The position numbers and the translations under genes were made by a program. From Garicola koreensis (lineage in GTDB: Bacteria > Actinomycetota > Actinomycetes > Actinomycetales > Micrococcaceae): DNA of 33,315 nucleotides. The stretch is taken from assembly GCF_014195445.1 (NCBI RefSeq), contig NZ_JACIBT010000010.1:1-33315 (forward strand), given 5' to 3'. Below are positions 17,654 through 26,286 of the stretch, piece by piece (positions within the stretch are counted from its first letter, which is position 1; each line of letters begins with the position of its first letter). The notes under the pieces were generated by a model that saw only the letters and a program-made list of their open reading frames with translations, was not told the DNA's origin and ran no database searches.

Positions 17654-18796
17654 ATGCGAGGACTTGCCAGCAGCACCGCCGCAGCGGCACTGCTCGTCAG
17701 TGCCTGCGCCCAGGACTCGACCACGAAGACGCCGACGACGCCGCCGGCAGAGACTTCAGCTGTGCAGCAGGAGGCTGCCGCACAGTTCGAGACGGTGGAG
17801 CACGAGCAGTTCGACGCACCGTGGGCGCTGGAGTTTTTGCCCGGCACCCAGTCGCTGCTGATCACTGAGCGCACCGGTGCGCTGAAGCTGCGCAGCCAAG
17901 ACTCCGGCGAGGTGCGGGAGGTCAGCGGTGCCCCCGAAGTGGTGGACGCGGGCCAGGGCGGTATGCACGATGTGATAGCTGGCCCCACCTTCGGACAGGA
18001 CCGGACCATCTACCTCAGCTGGGTGCGCTCGGCCGAGGGCGGCACCCAGGGTGTGGTGGGTCGCGCCCAGCTGGATACGGACCAGGCGGCGTTGGAGAAC
18101 CTGGAGGTGATCTGGGAGCAGGACCCGGCGGCCGGTGACGGGCATTTCTCCCTGCGCATGATCGTGCTGGACGAGATGCTCTATGTCACCTCCGGGGACC
18201 GCCAGCAGATGGAGCCGGCCCAGGATATGAGCACCAACCTCGGCACCATTGTGCGGCTGAGACTAGACGGCGATCCCGCCCCGGGCAACCCATTCGCCGA
18301 CGCCGGCGGGACCGCATCCCAGTTCTGGACGATCGGGCATCGCAACCCGCTGGGCATCGCTTCGGACTCACACGGCAACCTGTGGTCTTCGGAGATGGGT
18401 CCGCAGGGCGGTGACGAACTGAACCTGATTCGCGAAGGCGCCAACTACGGCTGGCCCCAGGCGTCGATGGGGGTGCACTACGACGGCACAGAGATTGCCG
18501 ACCACACGGAGGGTGACGGCTTCGAGTCGCCGAAGGCCCACTGGGTGCCGGCGATCTCCCCCGGAAACCTGATGATCTACCAGGGTGAGCTGTTCACCGG
18601 GTGGCAGGACAGCGCATTGCTGGGCGGTCTCTCCGGTGAGAATCTGGTGCGGGTGGAGCTCGACGGCGAGACCGCAGAACCAGCTGATGAGTGGGACGTC
18701 GGCGAGCGCATCCGCGCCGTTGAGGAGTCCCCCGACGGCGCCGTTTGGGTGGCCACCGATGGCGGGTCGCTCATGGAGCTGCGTCCTGGACAGTAG
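17654..18796 (+). CDS. PQQ-dependent sugar dehydrogenase (GSDH family), lipoprotein
   Basis: Predicted extracytoplasmic aldose dehydrogenase with a six-bladed beta-propeller; 380 residues. A lipobox LVSAC puts the lipidated Cys at 18, followed by a Thr/Pro/Glu-rich tether. Family motifs are FDAPWALEFLPG, DAGQGGMHDVIAGPTF, GDGHFSLRM (active-site-like His H164), IGHRNPLGIA (H229-R230-N231) and EMGPQGGDELNLIREGANYGWP. PQQ use is inferred from family; no PQQ synthesis genes are in the window. The start at 17654 is supported by the leaderless promoter. Its last 26 bases overlap the end of the convergent membrane-protein gene. Confidence 0.9.
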   Translation: MRGLASSTAAAALLVSACAQDSTTKTPTTPPAETSAVQQEAAAQFETVEHEQFDAPWALEFLPGTQSLLITERTGALKLRSQDSGEVREVSGAPEVVDAGQGGMHDVIAGPTFGQDRTIYLSWVRSAEGGTQGVVGRAQLDTDQAALENLEVIWEQDPAAGDGHFSLRMIVLDEMLYVTSGDRQQMEPAQDMSTNLGTIVRLRLDGDPAPGNPFADAGGTASQFWTIGHRNPLGIASDSHGNLWSSEMGPQGGDELNLIREGANYGWPQASMGVHYDGTEIADHTEGDGFESPKAHWVPAISPGNLMIYQGELFTGWQDSALLGGLSGENLVRVELDGETAEPADEWDVGERIRAVEESPDGAVWVATDGGSLMELRPGQ

Positions 18797-19505
18797 GCCC
18801 GCCACCGAAGGCGCCTCGGGCGGTGCGCCAGCGGCGGTAGGCCAGCACGGTGAGCACGATGACCACGGCCCAGGCGATGAGCACCCAGGCACCGCTGATC
18901 ACCCCGGGCTCGGCGATGAAGTTGCCGACGGCCACCAGCGATATCTGACCGGGGATCATGGAGAGCAGGCTGGCCGGCACATAGACGTGCGTTCTGACCC
19001 CGAACGCGCCGCTGCCGTAGTTCACCGGCCAGTACGGTACCCCCGGCATCAGCCGCAGAGTGCAGACAGCCTCGAAGCCGGCGCTGGTGAGCTGATTCTC
19101 CACGTGGGCCCGGTAACGTCCCAACATGCGCGTGACCACCTGTTTGCCCAGCGCGCGAGCGAGCCAATAGGCGCCCCATGCGCCGAGAAAGGCCCCGATC
19201 ACTGAGAGCACGCTGCCTATGGTCAGCCCGAACAGCAGCCCGCCGGTGACCGCCATGATCGTCACCGGTATGGGAGTCAGCGCCGCCAGTGCGTAGAGGC
19301 CGATGAAGATGAACCACCCGGCCCAGCCGAAGCCCTCAATCGTGGCCTGCAGCGTGTCCACCGGCGGCAGATCAACGTTGAAGACCACCCAGATCATAGC
19401 CAGCACCACCACGATCAGGGCGACGTTGCGCAGCCACGTGGCCCAGGGGGCCTCATGATCACCGGCGGCCGGTTCGCCGTCCTGGTTCTCCTGCATGCAC
19501 GTCAT
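18771..19505 (-). CDS. VTT-domain membrane protein (TVP38/TMEM64-like)
   Basis: Polytopic membrane protein of the DedA-related VTT family, 244 residues. After a polar start (1-25) there are about five hydrophobic segments. The family core is visible: LTPIPVTIMAVTGGLLFG, GAWGAYWLARALGKQ with its re-entrant loop, and the conserved LRLMPGVPYWPVNYGSGAFG. Members are thought to move or scramble lipids, but this one's substrate is unknown. ATG 19505 has GAGGAG seven bases upstream. It is divergent from the metallopeptidase gene (86 bases) and overlaps the sugar dehydrogenase gene tail to tail by 26 bases. Confidence 0.88.
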   Translation of the reverse strand: MTCMQENQDGEPAAGDHEAPWATWLRNVALIVVVLAMIWVVFNVDLPPVDTLQATIEGFGWAGWFIFIGLYALAALTPIPVTIMAVTGGLLFGLTIGSVLSVIGAFLGAWGAYWLARALGKQVVTRMLGRYRAHVENQLTSAGFEAVCTLRLMPGVPYWPVNYGSGAFGVRTHVYVPASLLSMIPGQISLVAVGNFIAEPGVISGAWVLIAWAVVIVLTVLAYRRWRTARGAFGGGPTVQDAAP

Positions 19506-19591
19506 GTTATCGCTCCTCGCGCGCCGCTGACGGTGGAGCCTGGCAGAAGTGCCGGATAATCGAGGGGTCGCCCCCTGCCGAAGGAGATCAG

Positions 19592-20353
19592 ATGGAGCAT
19601 GCGCGCACAGTCCTCGATTTTGTGACCGAACGCTTTACCGCTGCCTCGCAGCCCGAACCGACGGTGATCGCAGCGGTGGGCGTGGTAGCCGTGCTGATGA
19701 CGGTGGTGCCGGGGATCTGGCGGATCGTGCGGCAGGCTTCGACCATCATCCATGAGATGGGCCACGTGGTCGCCGCCTGGATCAGCGGACGCCGCGTGTC
19801 GGGAATCAAGCTGCACTCCGACACCTCAGGGGTGACCCTCTCACGCGGCAGGCCGCGAGGATTCGGCATGCTGATCACCGCGCTGGCCGGCTACCCCGCC
19901 CCGGGCCTGCTCGCCCTCGGTTTGGCGGCTCTGGCGGCGACCGGCTACGCCGGGGCCGGACTGACGGTGTATCAGCTGGTCATAGTGGTCGCGCTGCTGC
20001 TGTCCCGCAACGTGGTCGGCATCGTCTCCTGTCTCATCTCAGTGCTGGCCACCGGGGTGATCTGGTGGTTCAACGATCCGGCACTGGTCACCCACACGGT
20101 GGTGGGGCTGAGCATCTTCTATGCCGTGGCGGGCGCGCGCGGCACCTTGGACCTCTGGACGGTGCACTTTGCCGCGCTGCGGCCGGGATCCGGCCGGGCG
20201 GTTCGGGCACATGCCAAGCAGCGGGCAGCCAGCACGGATGCTTCCCGCGCCGCACAGGCATGGGCGGTGCCAGCGGCCGTGTGGCTGCTGTTCTTTTTGC
20301 TGATGAGCTTCGGCGGCGCGGTCGCGGTCTTCTGGATGCTCTTCGCCCGATGA
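19592..20353 (+). CDS. M50-type (M50B-like) membrane zinc metallopeptidase
   Basis: 253-residue membrane protein. The zinc motif HEMGH (H54, E55, H58) lies right after a first hydrophobic segment (about 24-43), as in M50B-like proteins, and is followed by a loop (RRVSGIKLHSDTSGVTLS) and about five more membrane segments. A short Ala/Arg-rich loop precedes the last one. The AAGGAG before ATG 19592 is strong. The family includes site-2-type proteases but this branch is largely uncharacterised, so cleavage of a regulator is a guess. The downstream neighbour is convergent. Confidence 0.85.
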   Translation: MEHARTVLDFVTERFTAASQPEPTVIAAVGVVAVLMTVVPGIWRIVRQASTIIHEMGHVVAAWISGRRVSGIKLHSDTSGVTLSRGRPRGFGMLITALAGYPAPGLLALGLAALAATGYAGAGLTVYQLVIVVALLLSRNVVGIVSCLISVLATGVIWWFNDPALVTHTVVGLSIFYAVAGARGTLDLWTVHFAALRPGSGRAVRAHAKQRAASTDASRAAQAWAVPAAVWLLFFLLMSFGGAVAVFWMLFAR

Positions 20354-20441
20354 CGGCTGGTTAGGGAGCCCTCGATCGCCCGCGCAGGGCAGCTGGGACC
20401 GGCCCGAGCTGTGCCCGGGACGTGTCCGGCGGTGGGCGCCC

Positions 20442-21884
20442 CTATCCGGCGGCTGCGGTGTAGAGCGACTTCTTGCTGGTCTCAGCGGAGAGGATCAGGC
20501 TGATCATCGTCAGCACGGCCAGGAACACCAGATAGAAGCCGACGGCGCCCACGCTGAAGTTCTGCACCAAGAACGTTGCCACGAACGGGGTCAGGGCTGC
20601 ACCCAGGATCGAGGAGACGTTGTAGGCGATGCCCGAACCGGTGTAGCGGGTGTTGGTGGGGAACATCTCCGGCAGATACGCCGACATAGGCCCGAAGGTC
20701 AGTCCCATCAGGGTCATGCCGACGCACAGGAATGCGATCATCTGCCCGACGTTCATCTCGTCGCCTGCGCCGATGGAGTCCGGGTTCAGCCAGACCCCGA
20801 AGCTAAAACCAAAGACGATAATGCCTGCCGTGGTGGTCATCAGCATCCGGCGGCGGCCGAACTTATCTGCCAGGTAGCCGGCAATCGGCACGAAGGCTGC
20901 GAAGAACAGGATGGAGATGACTTGCAGAACCAGGAAGTCCTGGTAGTCGTAGGCGAGGCCACCAGCCTGCTCGCTGCCGATCGCGTAGCTCAAGATCCAC
21001 GTGGTCATCAGGTAGAACAACCCGTAGGTGGCCAACATCACAAAGGTTCCTAAGATGATTTCCCGCCAGTTCTTCTTGAACACTTCACCCAGGGGAGTCT
21101 TAACTCGCTCATTATTGGACTTGGCTTTGGCGAAGACCGGGGTCTCTTCAATACGAAGACGCACATAGAGCCCGACGGCGACCATGACGATGGACAGCAG
21201 GAACGGGATGCGCCAACCCCAGACCATGAATGGATCCTGCAGGGCCTCCCCGACGTCCATGGCCTGGATTGCGGCAGAGTCGAACGCGAAGGCAGTGGCC
21301 AGGATCAAGAACAGTCCGTTGGCCAGGATGAAACCGAAGGGGGCGCCCAGCTGCGGCCACATGGCGGCCTGGGCACGCTTGCCCGGCTTGGCGGTCTCGG
21401 AGGCCAGCAGCGCGGCACCGGACCATTCCCCGCCCAGGCCCAGGCCCTGGCAGAACCGGAAGACGGTGAGCATCAGGGGTGCCCATATGCCGATCTGATA
21501 GATCGTGGGCAGCGCGCCGATGAGGAAGGTGGCGATGCCCATCGTCAGCAGCGCCCCCACCAAGGTGGTCTTACGGCCCACCTTGTCACCGAGGTGGCCG
21601 AAGAGCACCGCACCCAGCGGCCGCGCGACGAACGCCGCGCCGAAGGTGGCCATGGAGGCCAGCAGGGCCGCACCGTCGTCCTCGGTGATGAAGAACAGGA
21701 TGGGGAAGACCGAGACTGCGGCTGTGGCGTAGATGTAGAAGTCGTAGAACTCAATGGTCGTCCCGATCAGGGAGGCCAAGATGATGCGTCGGCGTGGGAC
21801 GCCGAGCTGGGAGTCGGCGACAGTGTCGCCGCCGCTGCTCTCAAGGGGCCCAGGGTTCTGGTCCGCGTCGGCGGCTGAAGACAT
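20442..21884 (-). CDS. MFS transporter, metabolite:H+ symporter (MHS) family
   Basis: Twelve-helix proton symporter in the ProP/ShiA/KgtP-like MHS group, 480 residues. Typical marks are SLIGTTIEFYDFYIYATAA at the first helix, GHLGDKVGRKTTL in the loop between helices 2 and 3, RFCQGLGLGGEWSGAALLASE at helix 4, and a repeated ADKFGRRR in the second half. A polar N-terminal 30 residues precedes helix 1. ATG 21884 has AAGGA seven bases upstream. Substrates of this group include betaine, shikimate, citrate and other organic acids; the sequence does not tell which. It lies downstream of the siderophore importer but behind a 154-base gap, so it is probably separate. Confidence 0.9.
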   Translation of the reverse strand: MSSAADADQNPGPLESSGGDTVADSQLGVPRRRIILASLIGTTIEFYDFYIYATAAVSVFPILFFITEDDGAALLASMATFGAAFVARPLGAVLFGHLGDKVGRKTTLVGALLTMGIATFLIGALPTIYQIGIWAPLMLTVFRFCQGLGLGGEWSGAALLASETAKPGKRAQAAMWPQLGAPFGFILANGLFLILATAFAFDSAAIQAMDVGEALQDPFMVWGWRIPFLLSIVMVAVGLYVRLRIEETPVFAKAKSNNERVKTPLGEVFKKNWREIILGTFVMLATYGLFYLMTTWILSYAIGSEQAGGLAYDYQDFLVLQVISILFFAAFVPIAGYLADKFGRRRMLMTTTAGIIVFGFSFGVWLNPDSIGAGDEMNVGQMIAFLCVGMTLMGLTFGPMSAYLPEMFPTNTRYTGSGIAYNVSSILGAALTPFVATFLVQNFSVGAVGFYLVFLAVLTMISLILSAETSKKSLYTAAAG

Positions 21885-22038
21885 AGCGGTTCCTTCGCTG
21901 AAGCATGAGGATGGGGTTTTCGGGCGCCGTTGCGCGGCAGACCCGTCAATTTTAGGTGCGCCTGCACATGGTGAAGCACCACCATTGTTGATTTCTCAGA
22001 GTTTGAGACGGCTTCGTGGCGCCTGGCCCGGTGTCAGC

Positions 22039-22794
22039 TCAGTAGTAGACGGCCAGTGGGCCGCTGGGCCCCTCGATGACCGTAATGTCGGTGTTGAAGA
22101 TCTCTGAGAGCACCTGGTTCTGCATGATCTCTTCCGGGGTGCCGTGTTTGATCACCTGGCCGTTCTTCATCGCCATGATCCTGTCTGAGTAGTGGGCGGC
22201 GAAGTTGATGTCGTGCAGCACGATGACGATCGTCCGGCCCAAGTCGTCGGCGGCGCGGCGCAGCTGCTTCATCATCTGGACGGCGTGCTGCATGTCCAAG
22301 TTGTTCAGCGGCTCATCCAACAGCACGTAGTCGGTCTGCTGGGCCAGCACCATGGCCACATAGGCGCGCTGGCGCTGGCCGCCGGAGAGCTGGTCGAGGT
22401 AGCGGTGCTCCAGGTCGGTAAGGTCCAGGAAGTCGATGGCCTCGGAGATGTACTTCTCATCGCCGAGGGTGAGCCGGCCCCCGGAGTGCGGGAACCGGCC
22501 GAAGCCCACCAGTTGGCGCACGGTGAGACGAGTGACGAAGTGGTTCTCCTGGCGCAGCACCGAGAGGATCTTCGCGATGGTGCGGGAGGGGGTTTTGACG
22601 ACGTCGTGCCCGGCCACCTCGATGGTGCCGTGATCGAGGTCCAGCAGACGCCCCATCATGGTCAGGATGGTGGATTTTCCCGCACCGTTGGGACCCACCA
22701 GGGCGGTGATGCCGCCGGACTCGATCTCGGTGGTGACCGGGCCGATCTGCACCGAGTCACTGTAGTCCTTCTGGACCTCGTTCAGGGTGATCAC
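22039..22794 (-). CDS. Siderophore ABC transporter ATPase (YclP-like)
   Basis: Powers iron-siderophore import; 251 residues. Walker A GPNGAGKST (34-42), Q-loop RQENHF (Q82), signature LSGGQRQR (136-143), Walker B YVLLDEP with E161, and switch His in VLHDINFAAHYSD. The segment VLRQENHFVTRLTVRQLVGFGRFPHS is characteristic of the YclP/VctC-type ATPases used for catecholate siderophores such as petrobactin. The GTG at 22794 overlaps the upstream permease stop, so translation is probably coupled. It is last in the four-gene operon. Confidence 0.94.
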   Translation of the reverse strand: MITLNEVQKDYSDSVQIGPVTTEIESGGITALVGPNGAGKSTILTMMGRLLDLDHGTIEVAGHDVVKTPSRTIAKILSVLRQENHFVTRLTVRQLVGFGRFPHSGGRLTLGDEKYISEAIDFLDLTDLEHRYLDQLSGGQRQRAYVAMVLAQQTDYVLLDEPLNNLDMQHAVQMMKQLRRAADDLGRTIVIVLHDINFAAHYSDRIMAMKNGQVIKHGTPEEIMQNQVLSEIFNTDITVIEGPSGPLAVYY

Positions 22795-23900
22795 AGGCGC
22801 CCCTTTCGCAGAATGAAGATGAGGAAGACCGTTCCGCCGATGAGCTCGACGATGACGGTGACCGCCCCGCCGGCGTCCCAGAGGTGGCGCAGAATGAAGT
22901 AGCCGCCGGCCAAGATGGTGTAGCCGAACAGGAATCCCATGGGGAACAGCATCCGGTGGGAGTAGGTGTCGGCGAACTGGTAGGCCAGCATCGCGGTGAG
23001 GAAGCCCAGGAACATCATCGGTCCGATCAGGGCGGTGGCCATGGAGATCAGGATGGAGACCAGGGCCAGGATGCCGATGAGTTCACGCTTATAGTTCACG
23101 CCCAGGTTCAGTGCGGTGGTCTTGCCCAGGGCCATCACATTGAGCTTGGAGGAGCGGAGCCAGAGGACCACGGTGACCAGCAGCGCGATGGGGATCGCGT
23201 AGGGCAGGTATTCCGCCCGGGCGTTGGAGATGTTGCCGAACAGCTGGGCGGTGAGGACGTCGAACTCGCTGGGGGTGAGCATCCGCTGCATGAAGTTCGA
23301 CAGGGAGGCCAAGGTGCCGCCGATGACCACTCCGATCAGCAGCATGATGTGGATATTGGAGAACTTTCCGCTCAGCAGCCAAGTGTAGAGACCGGTGGCC
23401 AGCAGCAGCATGACGATCATCTGGAGGAAGAACTGCGGGACTCCCACCAGCATGGTGACTCCGGCTGCGCCGAATATGTAGACGAAACCGGTTTGAATGG
23501 CAGTGTAGAGCGAGCCGAACCCCATGATGCCGGGGGTGATGATCCGGTTGTTCACCGCAGTCTGGAAGGCGATGGTTGCCATGGTGTGGCACAGTGTCAC
23601 CACGGCGATGGTCAGCAGTGAGTCGCGGCGCATCCCAGCGATCAGCCACCAGCCGCGGGAACCGAACTCCGCGGGGTTGTCGTAGGTCATGATGCCCACG
23701 GTGACGGCGATGGCCAGGACTGTCAGCAGGCTCATCACCAGCAGGTACTTGCGCAGGTGCTTCTTATCGGTGATCGGTTTGGAGTGCCGGCGCCTCGCGG
23801 TGGCGCTGTCCGGTTGGCGCGCTGACTGGCCGGGGGGTCTCTGCGGCTGGTCGGCGCTTGGTGCTGTGTGAGCCTCGGTGTGCGCTTGGCTGGTGCTCAT
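22791..23900 (-). CDS. Siderophore ABC transporter permease (YclO-like, FecCD family)
   Basis: Second membrane subunit of the importer, 369 residues. A 45-residue polar, basic N-terminal region is followed by about nine or ten membrane segments. FecCD-type landmarks include RDSLLTIAVVTLCHTMATIAFQ early on, NNRIITPGIMGFGSLYTAIQ and the coupling region GVNYKRELIGILALVSI. ATG 23900 overlaps the stop of the first permease (ATGA), and its own TGA overlaps the ATPase GTG. The resemblance to YclO, and not to generic FecD, comes from the NRIITPGIMGF segment. The substrate is inferred from the family. Confidence 0.92.
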   Translation of the reverse strand: MSTSQAHTEAHTAPSADQPQRPPGQSARQPDSATARRRHSKPITDKKHLRKYLLVMSLLTVLAIAVTVGIMTYDNPAEFGSRGWWLIAGMRRDSLLTIAVVTLCHTMATIAFQTAVNNRIITPGIMGFGSLYTAIQTGFVYIFGAAGVTMLVGVPQFFLQMIVMLLLATGLYTWLLSGKFSNIHIMLLIGVVIGGTLASLSNFMQRMLTPSEFDVLTAQLFGNISNARAEYLPYAIPIALLVTVVLWLRSSKLNVMALGKTTALNLGVNYKRELIGILALVSILISMATALIGPMMFLGFLTAMLAYQFADTYSHRMLFPMGFLFGYTILAGGYFILRHLWDAGGAVTVIVELIGGTVFLIFILRKGRL

Positions 23901-24931
23901 ACGACCAGCCCTCCCTTGCGGCGCTGGCGCAGCAGCAGCCCGATGAAGACCACGCCGCCGACCAGTCCCAGCACCAGGCCGACCGGGATCTCAAAGGGTG
24001 CGCGGATGGTGCGGCCGATGAGGTCACAGACGGTGACCACGGCGATGCCGACCACACACACCCAGGGCAGGTTGCTGCGCATATCGTCTCCGCGGAAGAG
24101 CGCAACGATGTTGGGCACCACCAGGCCGAGGAAGGGCAGCGTGCCGATCACCGTGGCGGTCACCCCGGTGGCCACTGCCACCATGGCGGTGCCCATGAAG
24201 AGCACCATGGCGTAGTTCAGCCCCACATTGGTGGCCATTTCCTTGCCGAGCCCGGCCACGGTGAACCGGTCGGCGACGATGAAGACGGCCACGGTGACGA
24301 TCAGCACGATCCACATCAGTTCGTAGCGTCCCTGGATGACGCCGGTGAAGGACCCGGCGAACCAGATGCCCAGGGTCTGCAGGTGGTCGGTCATCAGCGC
24401 AATGTAGGTGGTGAAGGAGCTGACGACGGCTCCCAGCATGATGCCGATGATCGGCACGATGAGACTGGACTTCAGCGATACCCGACGCAGGAACACGAAG
24501 AAGACCAAAGTGCCGATGAATGCCATCACGGTCGCCCCGGACATGCGGGCGAAGAGACTGGCGCCGGGGAAGATCCACATCATCAGGATCAGGCCCAGTC
24601 CGGCCCATTCGGTGGTACCGGTGGTGGTCGGCTCCACGAACCGGTTCTGGGTCAGCAGCTGCATGATCACCCCACACATGGCGATCGAGGCACCGGCCAG
24701 CACCAGAGCCACAGTCCGCGGCACACGGGTGATGCCGAACATCCAGAAGCCCTGCTCGGAGAAGACCTCGAACTGTCCGGTGAGCAGCGAGAGAACCAGC
24801 AGCCCCAGGGTGAGCACAATGGCCAGCGCGAAGGCGGGGGTCCATATTCTGCGGCGCCGATGGCGTCGTCCGTCGTCGACGAGGACGTCACGGCTTGTCT
24901 GGGAGACATCCTGCCGCAGCGTAGTGGTCAT
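23897..24931 (-). CDS. Siderophore ABC transporter permease (YclN-like, FecCD family)
   Basis: First membrane subunit of the importer, 344 residues from ATG 24931, which has GGAAG upstream. A TTG at 25015 would add 28 residues and has only an adjacent GAGAG, so it is less likely. Strong family stretches are FEVFSEQGFWMFGITRVPR, MQLLTQNRFVEPTTTGTTEW, and near the end FLGLVVPNIVALFRGDD, the segment that contacts the ATPase. About nine membrane helices. The stop overlaps the next permease start. The gap to the binding-protein gene is 126 bases with this start. Confidence 0.92.
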   Translation of the reverse strand: MTTTLRQDVSQTSRDVLVDDGRRHRRRRIWTPAFALAIVLTLGLLVLSLLTGQFEVFSEQGFWMFGITRVPRTVALVLAGASIAMCGVIMQLLTQNRFVEPTTTGTTEWAGLGLILMMWIFPGASLFARMSGATVMAFIGTLVFFVFLRRVSLKSSLIVPIIGIMLGAVVSSFTTYIALMTDHLQTLGIWFAGSFTGVIQGRYELMWIVLIVTVAVFIVADRFTVAGLGKEMATNVGLNYAMVLFMGTAMVAVATGVTATVIGTLPFLGLVVPNIVALFRGDDMRSNLPWVCVVGIAVVTVCDLIGRTIRAPFEIPVGLVLGLVGGVVFIGLLLRQRRKGGLVV

Positions 24932-25057
24932 AAGGGCTTCCGAGGGGGATTGGGAGACAGGCTGCTGATCTAATTCAGCCGAATCAATGCTAAGGGAGGC
25001 GGGCAGAGAGTCCAACTCTCGTACGGTCCGCCTCCAGTCAGCTGCCGCTGCGGGGAA

Positions 25058-26110
25058 CTACTGGGACGATTCCAGGGCGTCGGCGAATGAGCCGAGGAAC
25101 TCGGTATAGGCCTGGATGTCTTCGGTGAGGTACATGTTGTCCGGGGTGTAGACGATGTTCCCCTCCTCCACAGCGGTGACGTCCTGCAGAGCCGGGGACT
25201 CGGCGATCAGCTCGTCAGCAGGCTGATAGTCCTCCCCATCGCCCTCTATGCGGGCGTCACGATCGATGACCAGCAGCCAGTCGGGGTCGGCCTGGGCGAT
25301 GGCCTCCACTGAGATGTCGTCACCGTGGGACTCGTCCTCGGCCTCCTGCTCCATAGCGCTGACCAGGTCCAGCGTGGGGAACAGCGGACCGATGGTGCGG
25401 CCGGTCTCCGCAGCCAGGTACTGGATATCGCCGCCGGAGGTCATCAGGCCCATGACGGTGGACTCGCCGTCATAGTTCTCCTTCACCCGGTCGATCTCCG
25501 TTTGGAAATCATCAACGAGCTGCTGGGCCTTCTCCTCCTCGCCGAAGACCTTGCCCAGCGACTGCGTCTTCTCCATGAGCCCGTCGACGAAGGTCTCGGG
25601 GCTGTTGACCGCCTCGTCGAACTCCAGGACCGTGGTGTCGTAGCCGGCCTCCTGGGTCAGGTTCGAGATCTCCTGGTAGTACTCGCTGTAGCGCTGACCA
25701 CCGATGATCAGATCCGGCTCAGCGGCGATGATCTGCTCAAGGTCCGGCTCCCGGTGACTTCCAGTGTCCAGGATGTCCTCATCATCGGCATAGCCGTGGG
25801 TCTGGGCATCCATGAGGCTGCGCGCGGCGACCGAGAGCTCGACTCCGAACTCCTCCAAGGTGCGGAAGGAACGATTGTCGAAGGCTCCGATGCTGTCCAC
25901 CTCGCCCAGATTGATCTCATGGGTGCCGTGATCATCCTCCACGGTCACCGTTTCTCCACTGTCTGCTGGGTTGGCGGTCTCTGTGGAACCGTCAGTCGCC
26001 TCACCGCTGGCCGGGCTGCAGGCTGTCAGGGCCAGCACCCCGATGGCCGTAAGAGAGAGGAAGCCTCGGCCGCGGGCGGAGACTCCTGCCGAAGCAGATT
26101 CGAGTGTCAT
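25058..26110 (-). CDS. Siderophore-binding lipoprotein (YclQ-like)
   Basis: Extracellular substrate-binding protein of the importer, 350 residues. The lipobox LTAC puts the lipidated Cys at 31, followed by a Ser/Thr/Glu-rich tether to about residue 55. The two-lobed helical-backbone fold is supported by REPDLEQIIAAEPDLIIGGQRYSEYY, GLMTSGGDIQYL and ISVEAIAQADPDWLLVIDRDA. It is strongly acidic. It resembles YclQ/CeuE-type binders of catecholate siderophores. ATG 26110 has AGGAAGG about nine bases upstream. It is the first gene of the operon and lies just behind the DtxR-like box, so iron repression is likely. Confidence 0.93.
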   Translation of the reverse strand: MTLESASAGVSARGRGFLSLTAIGVLALTACSPASGEATDGSTETANPADSGETVTVEDDHGTHEINLGEVDSIGAFDNRSFRTLEEFGVELSVAARSLMDAQTHGYADDEDILDTGSHREPDLEQIIAAEPDLIIGGQRYSEYYQEISNLTQEAGYDTTVLEFDEAVNSPETFVDGLMEKTQSLGKVFGEEEKAQQLVDDFQTEIDRVKENYDGESTVMGLMTSGGDIQYLAAETGRTIGPLFPTLDLVSAMEQEAEDESHGDDISVEAIAQADPDWLLVIDRDARIEGDGEDYQPADELIAESPALQDVTAVEEGNIVYTPDNMYLTEDIQAYTEFLGSFADALESSQ

Positions 26111-26135
26111 TGAAGTGGACCTTCCTGAAATGTAT

Positions 26136-26154
26136 TGAACTTAGCCTGCCCTTA
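26136..26154. promoter_or_regulatory. DtxR/IdeR-like iron box upstream of the siderophore importer
   Basis: TGAACTTAGCCTGCCCTTA matches 13 of 19 positions of the palindromic consensus TTAGGTTAGCCTAACCTAA, with the central TTAGCCT intact and the C-C-T of the right arm present. It lies 26 bases before the start of the binding-protein gene. The bases just beyond it (CTTACCTGAA) look like a second half-site. Iron-dependent repression by a DtxR-family protein is the expected role. Confidence 0.6.
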
Positions 26155-26172
26155 CCTGAATAGAACCTACAG

Positions 26173-26195
26173 TGTTGCCTAATATTCTGGCAACA
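26173..26195. promoter_or_regulatory. Dyad TGTTGCC-N9-GGCAACA between importer and methyltransferase genes
   Basis: A perfect 7-bp inverted repeat around a nine-base AT-rich spacer. On the minus strand its TTGCCA could serve as -35 of the importer promoter, with TAGGTT 18 bases further as -10. It lies between the iron box and the CRP-like site. It could be an operator for another regulator. Confidence 0.4.
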
Positions 26196-26203
26196 TGTCA
26201 CTC

Positions 26204-26219
26204 TGTGATGCCGCTCACG
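26204..26219. promoter_or_regulatory. CRP/GlxR-like site
   Basis: TGTGATGCCGCTCACG matches 9 of 10 arm positions of TGTGA-N6-TCACA with the correct spacing. It is 94 bases upstream of the importer start and about 56 bases before the methyltransferase -10. A cAMP-responsive regulator could act here; the window encodes an adenylate cyclase but no CRP gene. Confidence 0.45.
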
Positions 26220-26274
26220 TCTCACTCCTGTGGTGTTCCGAGGAGCCCCGGTGCCCGCGTCGGGGAACAACCGG

Positions 26275-26286
26275 TAACGTAGCGGT
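26275..26286 (+). promoter_or_regulatory. Leaderless promoter -10 (TAACGT) of the methyltransferase gene
   Basis: TAACGT (26275-26280) fits TANNNT and is followed by exactly six bases and the GTG start at 26287. There is no ribosome site, which supports a leaderless transcript. Confidence 0.5.

Noticed and set aside
21950..21972. Possible second DtxR box (TTAGGTGCGCCTGCAC) before the MFS gene
   Set aside because: Only the left arm matches the iron-box consensus (about 10 of 19 positions), too weak to claim.
23858..24973. 371-codon plus-strand frame rich in His, Gly and Asp
   Set aside because: It is a mirror of the first siderophore permease; its composition is that of antisense reading of hydrophobic GC-rich codons.
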